Of a stretch of 48,998 bases of DNA, positions 8,347 to 15,902 are shown piece after piece; positions within the stretch are counted from its first letter, which is position 1; each line of letters starts with the position of its first letter. The stretch comes from Caryophanales bacterium UBA1744. GTDB lineage: Bacteria; Bacillota_I; Bacilli_A; RFN20; CAG-826. A program made the translations under genes and the position numbers. The notes under the pieces were generated by a model. The model was not told the origin of the DNA and made no database searches. It saw only the letters and a list, made by a program, of their open reading frames with translations. Where the stretch lies: NCBI GenBank assembly GCA_002314915.1, contig DCHU01000002.1, positions 1 through 48,998 on the forward strand. The letters run 5' to 3'.

Positions 8347-10015
8347 GTGTCACGTCCTCCAATGTTCTTACCTTAAGGTAGAATGGCATTTCATTGCCAT
8401 CGTTGTATGTATAGCTAGAGTTGAAGAACTGATAGCCATAATCGATGATTGAGAACTCATTTCCACCTTTCTCAAAGAGGGTGTCTCTTTCGAAGCTTCC
8501 CCCATATGAGAATGTGTCGAGTTTTCCTGACTCAACGAGTCTGATCTGATCGAGATAGTCGTAATCGGTATGGAGTCCATATGTTGAAGACTCAACGTTT
8601 CCGTTTGTGATCGCGCTTACGAGCGTTTCTTTCTCGCTGATTTCCTCTCCGTCCCACTGAGAATTGGAGACGGATACTTTTGCTCCGCCTGCGAATTGAG
8701 TGGTTTTTAATGTGAATAATCTTGAATCAACATGATAGATGCGAACGCCACCTTTGGTGTTGGTGATGCTTGAATAATTGACCCTACCGTCTCCGATGTC
8801 TTTCTCATTGAGTAAGTCGGATGTGAACATATCGACCATTATGTATTCGCTGAACGGGTTGAATGAGTATTTGTATTTGTCCTGGTTCTTTGTCTTAACA
8901 ACGCCTTCAATCTCTTCTGAAATGTCTTCGAAGTTTGATGGGATGATAATGACGCTGTGATCGTTCTTATTTTCCTTCTCTAAGAGAATGCTGCTTGTTC
9001 CATAAACGATATATGGTGTGATCCAACCTAAAGTGATTTTGGAATATGAGTCCAAATCTCCTGTCATGTTGTCCATCATTGAGAACTTGCCAAGAGGATT
9101 GTAATCACTGCCGTTTGAGTAGTCCTTTAAACCTAAAAGATGTCCTGTTTCATGAATGAATGGGTGTGAGTCGACATCGATTGACTTGAGGTCATCGAGC
9201 TCCATGTATCCATTTGCATCCTTTGCACAGTATCCCTTATAAAGGGAAGCGAATGAGCACCAAGCGTATCCGCTGACTTCTGGAGCGTTCTTGAATGGTG
9301 TGTTCTCAGTCCATAAGGTGTGGTTTACGAAGATACCTGAGATATCGTTTCCGGTGATGTTCGTATATCCTTTGTAGTACTGGTCGTAGACTGTCTCATA
9401 GTCGTAGTGGTCATAGACCAAATAGACGGCATCGATGAATCCATCGCCGTTTCCGTCATAGTCGCTTCTAGAGATTCCCTGCTCTTTTACAGCCCAGGAT
9501 ACAGCGTCTTCGATGATGACGTTTCTGATATGATCTTCATCAACGTTAGCCAAATCATTTCCAACTGATGTTTTTGTGACGTCAAACCAATCTGTGACCT
9601 CTCCGCTTAAGCGAAGTTTGCCATAGCTGGACGTAGCAAAATAATCCGCGACTGATGTGTAGCGGTTATCGTCGCCGAAGAATGCTTTCTCGATGTCTTT
9701 TCTAACTGCTTCTGTGTTGTATGTCGACCCAGGTAAGTGAACTGGGATGACCAAAAGCTTAGAGTTGCCGATCGATGGAAGCACTGTCCCTCTCCCGGAC
9801 ATGATTCCATTTAGCGACTCTTGTGTGTACTTGACCTCAACATTTCTTGGAGCGATGTATCTCTCGGTTGATGTTGAGTTGTTGTTTTTATGAATATAAA
9901 CGGTTGTGGTTCCCTCATCAGATGATGTGATGTAGGAGACGTTCTTGTTCCCTCCCGAAGCGCAAGATGTCAAAACCACGATTGGTAATAAGACTGATAA
10001 TCTTCTCGATTTCAT
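8339..10015 (-). CDS. M6-family zinc metalloprotease lipoprotein
   Basis: This is a 558-residue lipoprotein peptidase (lipobox LTSC, Cys18). The active site HETGHLLGLKD gives His288, Glu289, His292 and Asp298, followed by KFSMMDNMTGD as the Met-turn. SSYGKLRLSGEVTDWFD and the calcium-type loop DGNGDGFIDA are also present. An in-frame ATG five codons upstream (10030) is possible. I chose 10015 because GAGAAG lies just before it, the signal peptide then has the usual length, and the start shares its first base with the stop of the preceding gene (TAATG), the coupling seen elsewhere in this operon. It shares the overall plan with its downstream neighbour, but the loops between conserved blocks differ, so the two likely cut different targets. 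This is an active protease by motif; the substrate is unknown. Confidence 0.93.
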   Translation of the reverse strand: MKSRRLSVLLPIVVLTSCASGGNKNVSYITSSDEGTTTVYIHKNNNSTSTERYIAPRNVEVKYTQESLNGIMSGRGTVLPSIGNSKLLVIPVHLPGSTYNTEAVRKDIEKAFFGDDNRYTSVADYFATSSYGKLRLSGEVTDWFDVTKTSVGNDLANVDEDHIRNVIIEDAVSWAVKEQGISRSDYDGNGDGFIDAVYLVYDHYDYETVYDQYYKGYTNITGNDISGIFVNHTLWTENTPFKNAPEVSGYAWCSFASLYKGYCAKDANGYMELDDLKSIDVDSHPFIHETGHLLGLKDYSNGSDYNPLGKFSMMDNMTGDLDSYSKITLGWITPYIVYGTSSILLEKENKNDHSVIIIPSNFEDISEEIEGVVKTKNQDKYKYSFNPFSEYIMVDMFTSDLLNEKDIGDGRVNYSSITNTKGGVRIYHVDSRLFTLKTTQFAGGAKVSVSNSQWDGEEISEKETLVSAITNGNVESSTYGLHTDYDYLDQIRLVESGKLDTFSYGGSFERDTLFEKGGNEFSIIDYGYQFFNSSYTYNDGNEMPFYLKVRTLEDVTHE

Positions 10016-11508
10016 TACCACTTCTCGCATCCTGTTGTGTCTGGTATTTCAACATAAGACGGGAGCTCTGTGTTGTTGAATGATGAGGTATCTAATCTGA
10101 AGATGATTTTCTGAGCGACAACTTTGCCGGATTCCGAATATCTATAGCCGGTGTTGATTGTCATCGAACCATCGCTGTCGAGCGTTAACTCGAAATCATC
10201 GGTTCTTGTCTCGAGTACCTGTGAGTTGACTCCAAGGTACTGGAAGTCGAAGTAGCTTGCGATGCTTGTTCTTAATGTATCGTTTTCTATAACGTAAACG
10301 TTATTTGTGCCTTCTTTCAATGAGAATATCTCTGCGGATAAGGCCCTGAAGTTAGGTCCGAGTCCTGAGAAATCATCGATTGAGTAGGCCGCGGATACAG
10401 ACAACATGATGAGTCCTGGCTCATAGTTGCCTGACATTGAATTGTATGTGTATTCGAATCCGTAGTATTTGTTGTTTGCTTCGCATATTGCTGCGAGGTA
10501 ATCGTAATCATCGCCCACGCTGTAGACCTTGGTGTCTGTAGGTGAGTCGTGGTGGTGATAGAAGGCTGCGTCCTGTGTGATATAGCCAACGATGTGATCC
10601 GCTACAGTGCCATCATCATTGATGTAATCCTTTGAGTACTTGTAACTTGAGACTTTATTGAGTGCTTTCAGGGCTGTAGCAAGCTCTGGATTGTTGTTCT
10701 CACAAGGTTTGATGTGTGCGAGTTCGGATTCTTTGCCGAATTTTGAGTACTTAACATTGAGAGATGTGTCTCTTACGTATGTATATCCTTCTCCACCTTC
10801 GGTGTTCATCTCGAAGTTCATCTCTTCGATCTGGTTGCTTTCGTTTGTCGTGATGGTGCATTTCTTAACTGCCATTGCAGCGGAAGATCCATAGCATTCT
10901 AAGGCGAATGATGCTTTGTCGAGGTTAAGGCTATAAGTGTTGGCTGCGACTTTTGAAAGGTCTCTTGCCTGGATGTAATCGAATGGGTTTCTGAATTCGC
11001 TGTCGAAGGCGATTGGAAGATACGTTCCGGCCTCATAGTCATATTCTGACTGAAGGTATGTCTCAACTTTGTTGTTGACGCCTAAGTATTCAGCGATGAT
11101 GCATCCGGTTTCGTCATCGCAGAAGTAGAGTTTCTCTCCGTTATCGTATGTTGTCTCGATAACATTGCCAGCTTCGTCTTTGACGAATTCGCGCGTGCCT
11201 TTAACAAGGTCTCTAGCGGTCATCTTGGACTTGATCTTGTAGCCTCTGCCTTCCTCTTTGGAGTAGGAGAAGGTTCTTGTTGAGGCCGTTCCGAGGTATC
11301 CATCGACTGAATCTGGGTCATTCTGGTTGTAGTAGATCTCGTAGTTAACATCTGCGGTGTGTGATATTCCTTTCAAGGAATCGATAACCGCTTGGAATTC
11401 AGGATCTGGTTTCTCGTATTCGAATGAGGAGGTGTTTCCGCCTGTTGCGCATGCACTTAAGGATGCTGCAACGAGGAAAGAGATTAAGAGTAATTTGTTC
11501 TTCTTCAT
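10015..11508 (-). CDS. Two-module lipoprotein, NNYT/GTTS-like
   Basis: This 497-residue lipoprotein carries lipobox LSAC (Cys20). A first half opens with FQAVIDSLKGISHTADVNYE and closes around KYSKFGKESELAHI. A second half opens with TALKALNKVSSYKYSKDYI and closes with SSFNNTELPSYVEIPDT, where the GT of the family closing segment is degenerate but TELP matches the next protein. The C-terminus has one extra cysteine (GCEKW). No catalytic motif is visible. AAGGAGG precedes the ATG. The stop TAA overlaps the ATG of the following metalloprotease by one base, so equal dosage of protease and this protein is likely. It could be a substrate binder or a protease partner, but that is only inference from position. 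Confidence 0.82.
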   Translation of the reverse strand: MKKNKLLLISFLVAASLSACATGGNTSSFEYEKPDPEFQAVIDSLKGISHTADVNYEIYYNQNDPDSVDGYLGTASTRTFSYSKEEGRGYKIKSKMTARDLVKGTREFVKDEAGNVIETTYDNGEKLYFCDDETGCIIAEYLGVNNKVETYLQSEYDYEAGTYLPIAFDSEFRNPFDYIQARDLSKVAANTYSLNLDKASFALECYGSSAAMAVKKCTITTNESNQIEEMNFEMNTEGGEGYTYVRDTSLNVKYSKFGKESELAHIKPCENNNPELATALKALNKVSSYKYSKDYINDDGTVADHIVGYITQDAAFYHHHDSPTDTKVYSVGDDYDYLAAICEANNKYYGFEYTYNSMSGNYEPGLIMLSVSAAYSIDDFSGLGPNFRALSAEIFSLKEGTNNVYVIENDTLRTSIASYFDFQYLGVNSQVLETRTDDFELTLDSDGSMTINTGYRYSESGKVVAQKIIFRLDTSSFNNTELPSYVEIPDTTGCEKW

Positions 11509-11520
11509 GGTCTATCCTCC

Positions 11521-12759
11521 TTATGCTCCAGGCTCTTCCAACCAAATTGGAAGCTCTGTTGTTCCGTAATTGGAATATGTGTTCTTAACGACAATGTTGC
11601 CGGTGTAGTAATAGAACGTTGAGGTGACTGAATCGATTCTGTCGCCTTTTGTGTAGATTTCTGATTTAAGACCCGTTCCTTCTGTCAAACCCATGTATGG
11701 GAGAAGGAAGTTGTCCGCACCATATGCAGCAGCCTCACTCTTAAGTGATAAATGAGTATCACTCTTCTCTTCGAAAAGATATGGGGATAATGAGGAGATA
11801 TCTGGAAGGATGTCATTCAACTGGACTGACTCATCGAGCGTCCATTCTTTGCCTGTGTAGATGTAGCTGCGGTAGCCTGAGCCTTTCTTCACATAGAACA
11901 TGTCGTTTGCGATCATTGTGTTCTCTGAACTATCTAAGTGAATGTAGACCTTGTTGTCTAAAACATATGTTGTGAGTTTATTTGCGATAGCGTTGCTATC
12001 AATATTCATCGTGTAGTTTGTTCCGATGTTGTTTACGAGTGTCTCAAACTTGTTTGATTTAACCGTGTATGGCTCAAGATATGTGATTGGGTCGATCTCA
12101 TAATCGAATGAGATTGTTCCTTCCATATCGATAAGCATTGTCTCTGTGCCATCGCTTGTTTCGATGCCGACAGGAAGTGTTCCAAAGTTGAATTTGACCT
12201 CTTTCACAAGTCCATCGTCATTGAATCTGAAGATTGCCTTGTTAACTGGCTGTGATAAGCCGGTGTAGTAGTTGAATAACAAGTAAGCTTTCTGTGATGA
12301 AAGGACCATCGTCTCATCGAAATCGTCTGCAGAGATGAAATCGAATGGTGATGAGTAGAACTTACCAAAACGATAGTATGTTCCAAGGTTTGAGAGATAG
12401 CTTCTTTCGACTGTGTTGTCTTCTTTGATGACTTGAGCATACATTCTTCCATCCTCAGCCTCGAAGTAAGTGGATGTTGTGGTGTCTGTGATGACTCTAG
12501 CTGCGCGTAACTTTGCTAAGTCGTTGTCGACATAGCCGTAGTCGCGAGTGACTGAGACTGCACCTGAATTGTTGTAAGCCTCATATCCCTTAGGATAAGT
12601 CTGTGTCTGTGTTCCGTTGAATGTAACTCTATAGGTGAGCGTTCTCATTCTTTCGATGAGAGTCTCCGCTTCCTTTTTGTAGTCATCAACTGGTGCGGTT
12701 CCGCTGCAAGCGGTGATTGCCATAAGGCAGATAGGCATGAGTAATAATTTCTTTTTCAT
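11521..12759 (-). CDS. Two-module lipoprotein of the NNYT/GTTS family
   Basis: This 412-residue lipoprotein has lipobox ITAC (Cys18). The first module opens with AETLIERMRTLTYRVTFNG. The second opens near residue 238 with FETLVNNIGTNYTMNI and ends the protein with NYGTTELPIWLEEPGA, a clear copy of the closing segment found in other proteins of the run. The sequence is rich in Tyr, Thr and Asn and predicted to be beta-rich, with no enzyme motif. The gene sits 2 bases after the preceding stop and 12 bases before the next start, with AGGAG upstream, so it is co-transcribed. Function is unknown; the spacing fits an obligate operon member. Confidence 0.83.
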   Translation of the reverse strand: MKKKLLLMPICLMAITACSGTAPVDDYKKEAETLIERMRTLTYRVTFNGTQTQTYPKGYEAYNNSGAVSVTRDYGYVDNDLAKLRAARVITDTTTSTYFEAEDGRMYAQVIKEDNTVERSYLSNLGTYYRFGKFYSSPFDFISADDFDETMVLSSQKAYLLFNYYTGLSQPVNKAIFRFNDDGLVKEVKFNFGTLPVGIETSDGTETMLIDMEGTISFDYEIDPITYLEPYTVKSNKFETLVNNIGTNYTMNIDSNAIANKLTTYVLDNKVYIHLDSSENTMIANDMFYVKKGSGYRSYIYTGKEWTLDESVQLNDILPDISSLSPYLFEEKSDTHLSLKSEAAAYGADNFLLPYMGLTEGTGLKSEIYTKGDRIDSVTSTFYYYTGNIVVKNTYSNYGTTELPIWLEEPGA

Positions 12760-12761
12760 GG

Positions 12762-14198
12762 TTACTCTCCTAACAATAATGCGAACGCTGCAGAAAGCGT
12801 TGCGTTCTTTGATAAATCGGTTGTGCCGAAATCACTGAATGATGTTGATACGGTCAACTTCTGTCCGTATGAGTCTGTGTATACGAGCGAGAACTCTGGG
12901 AGTCCTGTTGCTTCGCTGACTTTGATTGATAAGGAGTGGAAGTCCATCGCATAGTTGGACATGTCTGAGAGATAGTATCCGAACTTGTCTGCGCAGGCAT
13001 CGAATACGCCGAATAAGCAATCGAGGATATCGAAGCAGAAGTAATAGTCATCGAAATAAAACTTATCCAAATCGAAGACATAAGTGTCTTTTGCTGCATT
13101 ATAGGTGAAGAAATCACCGCTTAATGTAGCAATCTGTGGAAGGAATTCTGAAACAGAATCGAGGTATTCGCTAGATGTAGCGCCTGTATAACCTGACTCT
13201 GGAGATACGCCTGCCATGTAGTAGCCATAATATGATGAGTATCCAGCACCGATATAGGTTGTTCCATATTCAGAAGAATACCAAGGGATGTCTGATAACA
13301 TTGCTCCGTATCCCGTTGAGTCGTATGAATAGTAGTTGTGGTAGACGCCATTCAAGTCTGACTCATCGAAGTATGGGTGTTTGATTGTTTGAGTGAAGTT
13401 AGCGGTCGCAACTTTAGTTGCTAAGAGGGCTAAGGAGTCATCTAAGACTTTCTGTGTAGCCTCATCATTCTTTGATGTGACTGTTGGGATTGATGGAACT
13501 GAATCGATCTTTGAGAGAGTGGACTCGAATGATTCTTTGAGTCCTCCGAATCTGTCTTTCTTGATCTTTACGAATGATAAAGATGCAGGATTTCCTTCGG
13601 AATCACTGATGATTTTGAGGTTATCAATTGATTCCTGGACTGTCTTGGAATCCCAATTATAGACATCGCCGTAGAATGAGAAGAATGTTCCAAAGCTTGA
13701 TGATGCTTTAGCTAAGCCTTCCGCTGTTGCGGTATAGGTGTATGTTTCATCATCGTTAGCGTTCACTGTGAAGTATTTAGCGATGTTAGATGCGCTGCCC
13801 ATAATCTTGGATAATGGGGAACCATAGTTGTCTTTGAATGAAACCTTTGAGCTTGAGAACTCTCTGGTATCGATTTTGTTTCCTAAAGTGATGTACTGTT
13901 CAACCGCATATCCGTTTTGAGAAACGATTGAGGTATAGGAAACGATGTTGTCCTTATCGTCATAGACGATGTTTGCCTTTGCGGTGGATGAGACCATGTC
14001 TTTGACTTTGAAGGTCTCTTTAGAGTATGTGTTGTAGACTGTTGAATCTACTTCGTAGTTGCCGGTGAAGAATGTCGCGAATTTAGCAGCAACCTCATCC
14101 TGGCTCATTCTCTTTTTAACTGCTACTGCAGCGTTTGTTGCTGAAGAGCATCCTGTAAGGATAAGAGCGGATAATACGAATAATGTTGTCTTCTTCAT
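12762..14198 (-). CDS. Two-module lipoprotein of the NNYT/GTTS family
   Basis: This 478-residue lipoprotein has a short signal peptide and lipobox LTGC (Cys17). The first module begins with FATFFTGNYEVDSTVYNTYS. The second begins near residue 240-255 with SLALLATKVATANFTQTIKH. The chain ends with SDFGTTDLSKNATLSAAF and a hydrophobic LLLGE, matching the position and LGE ending of the closing segment in the 544-residue protein of the operon. A central stretch is very rich in Tyr, Gly and Ser (around YYGYYMAGVSPESGYTG), which may be a loop that binds sugar or aromatic ligands; that is speculative. Its ATG shares one base with the stop of the pseudoprotease gene, with AAGGAGG upstream, so the two are translationally coupled. 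Confidence 0.83.
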   Translation of the reverse strand: MKKTTLFVLSALILTGCSSATNAAVAVKKRMSQDEVAAKFATFFTGNYEVDSTVYNTYSKETFKVKDMVSSTAKANIVYDDKDNIVSYTSIVSQNGYAVEQYITLGNKIDTREFSSSKVSFKDNYGSPLSKIMGSASNIAKYFTVNANDDETYTYTATAEGLAKASSSFGTFFSFYGDVYNWDSKTVQESIDNLKIISDSEGNPASLSFVKIKKDRFGGLKESFESTLSKIDSVPSIPTVTSKNDEATQKVLDDSLALLATKVATANFTQTIKHPYFDESDLNGVYHNYYSYDSTGYGAMLSDIPWYSSEYGTTYIGAGYSSYYGYYMAGVSPESGYTGATSSEYLDSVSEFLPQIATLSGDFFTYNAAKDTYVFDLDKFYFDDYYFCFDILDCLFGVFDACADKFGYYLSDMSNYAMDFHSLSIKVSEATGLPEFSLVYTDSYGQKLTVSTSFSDFGTTDLSKNATLSAAFALLLGE

Positions 14199-15805
14199 TA
14201 TTTTGCCCTCCTTACTGTGATCATTGCCTCATCTTTGGAGATTGAGTCAACTGTGAAGGTTAAGCCGAGCTTTAAGTCTCCGCTGCCATTGCCATCTAAT
14301 GCGAAGTCGGTGTAGAAGCCGGCGATGTCGCCTTCTTTTCCAAATGCATCGCCTTCGAGGAACAAGTCATCGTTTGATAAAGCGAATGTTGTGTCTGTCA
14401 TATGGCGGTTGAAACCGTTCTTGGACAATTCCTCTACAAGAGGATAGTCCTCATAGATACCTGAGTTGGAATACTCATTGGTGCCGTTATTTGAGAAAGC
14501 GTAGTCATAATAGGCTTTGGTCTTTTTGCCGTTGCCTAATGTGAGTTCTTTCTCGAAGTCAGGATTGCCGTCTGCAAATTCAACATCGGATGCTGAGGTG
14601 CCTTCGACCAATCTTGAATCTACTTTGTAGACTCTGATTCCACGCTCACTGTATGTATTGTTTCCGTAAAGGTTGTAGGCGTATGTTTGAATCGCGTCAG
14701 GTCCGTTTAAATCGGTTGGAGTGTAGAACTCTACCATAAGGTATTCGCCGTATAATCCGGTCTCTTCTGGTGAGAGCATCAAAACCTCGCCCGTTTCGTT
14801 GAATGGCTTTAATGTGTATTTTTTTGCGTCTTCAATCTGTGATGCGACAACTTTAGTTGGTTCAATCCAACCCATCTGATATTTGGTGAATGGGTTGTGG
14901 TCTCCAATGTAGCCGTCCATCATGTCTCTATGCGCAAGAGGCGCACGAACAAAGCCGTCGAATGTGCCTGTTGAGTCTCTATAATCTTCGATTCCCATCA
15001 TGAGGCCCGTCTGGCTGATTGCGATGTGTGAATCGTATTTGATGCCTGTGATTTCCGAAGTTCTACCGCTTGTCCAAGCAACTGAGTTGACCGGGCTTTC
15101 TGTTCCGAGTTCTGAAGCAAAGAACACGTCATTGGTTAATAATTCGGTGACATAGCTGTACATCTCGTACTCGTAGTATGCTTCCGCTGCAAACCAGCTG
15201 TAGTTCAACGCTAGAGCGTCGATCTTGCCGTCATCGTCTGCGTCAAAGTCCTTGAGATAATAAGTCTCGGTGTCTTCAAATAACCAATCATAGACATAGT
15301 CTGTGATTTCTTTGACCACGTATTCTGTTCCAAAATAAAGCGAATCGTAGATGTAATCCACGAATGACGCTTCGAGTTTTACGGTTGGCGCAACAACTCC
15401 TGATAAGTTGAGCTTGCCGTAGCTTGATTCACTATAATATCCGGCCACTGAAGGAAGGGATGTTGTCGTTCCTTCGTGCTCGAAATATATTTCGTTTAAT
15501 CTGTTGATATCGCTTGATGCGAAATTGTATCCGTTTGATTTGTCATCGCTGAATTCGATTGGGACAACCAAGATGTTTGCGGAACCCTGCTGTGGGAGTC
15601 CGGCCTTCCCCTGAGTTTTTCTCATTTTGCCGAGCTCATTGTATTTTCCCTGTGGGTTCTTGATGGTTGGCTGGTCAGCATCGTCTAGTGCATAAGCGCC
15701 AGGCTGCCAGTTCTTGTCATAATCGTCAGCGTTTTTATTTGAGTTGCCGCATGATACCACTAGAAGTGATGTGGCGACCAATGCTATTAATTCTCTCCTC
15801 TTCAT
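14198..15805 (-). CDS. M6-like lipoprotein with destroyed zinc site (pseudoprotease)
   Basis: This 535-residue lipoprotein (lipobox VVSC, Cys19) has the full M6 plan: SSYGKLNLSG, a calcium-type loop DADDDGKIDA, and the Met-turn HRDMMDGYIGDHNPF. The active-site block reads ISQTGLMMGIEDY instead of IHETGHFLGLSDY. His becomes Ser264, the catalytic Glu becomes Gln265, and the second His becomes Leu268; only Asp274 of the zinc site remains. The frame is open and the fold-determining positions are kept, so this is a maintained, probably non-catalytic paralogue and not a decaying gene. It is the first gene of the operon, with a strong AGGGGAGG. It may bind peptides, act as a decoy, or regulate the two active proteases downstream. 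Loss of catalysis follows from known HExxH chemistry; the role is inference. Confidence 0.9.
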   Translation of the reverse strand: MKRRELIALVATSLLVVSCGNSNKNADDYDKNWQPGAYALDDADQPTIKNPQGKYNELGKMRKTQGKAGLPQQGSANILVVPIEFSDDKSNGYNFASSDINRLNEIYFEHEGTTTSLPSVAGYYSESSYGKLNLSGVVAPTVKLEASFVDYIYDSLYFGTEYVVKEITDYVYDWLFEDTETYYLKDFDADDDGKIDALALNYSWFAAEAYYEYEMYSYVTELLTNDVFFASELGTESPVNSVAWTSGRTSEITGIKYDSHIAISQTGLMMGIEDYRDSTGTFDGFVRAPLAHRDMMDGYIGDHNPFTKYQMGWIEPTKVVASQIEDAKKYTLKPFNETGEVLMLSPEETGLYGEYLMVEFYTPTDLNGPDAIQTYAYNLYGNNTYSERGIRVYKVDSRLVEGTSASDVEFADGNPDFEKELTLGNGKKTKAYYDYAFSNNGTNEYSNSGIYEDYPLVEELSKNGFNRHMTDTTFALSNDDLFLEGDAFGKEGDIAGFYTDFALDGNGSGDLKLGLTFTVDSISKDEAMITVRRAK

Positions 15806-15832
15806 AGCGTCCTCCCCTAAAAATGCTTACTA

Positions 15833-15861
15833 AACTTAACAAAGTGCATATAATTATGCAA
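15833..15861 (-). promoter_or_regulatory. Candidate promoter of the ten-gene lipoprotein operon
   Basis: On the minus strand a -35-like TTGCAT (15861-15856) is followed after 17 bases by TAAGTT (15838-15833), about 28 bases before the ATG of the first lipoprotein gene. The match to the -10 consensus is only moderate, but this is the only intergenic space ahead of the run, so the operon promoter must lie near here. Confidence 0.4.
15845..15860. promoter_or_regulatory. Inverted repeat in a divergent promoter region
   Basis: TGCATA-taat-TATGCA is a perfect 6-base inverted repeat with a 4-base spacer. It lies between the divergent lipoprotein operon (minus) and the Ig-like lipoprotein gene (plus). 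It contains TATAAT on the plus strand (15849-15854) and overlaps the candidate -35 region of the minus operon. A shared operator is plausible; no regulator can be named. Confidence 0.4.
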
Positions 15862-15902
15862 TAAACTTATTATCTACTGTGGAGAAAGGGGACGAACGAC
15901 AA

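Noticed and set aside
14978..15016. Sequencing error as cause of the lost HExxH
   Set aside because: Three separate residues are substituted within an intact frame, with the flanking motif preserved; an error would not do this.
15879..15902. GTG start eight codons before the Ig-like lipoprotein ATG
   Set aside because: It would place charged residues before the signal peptide and would use the ribosome site as codons.
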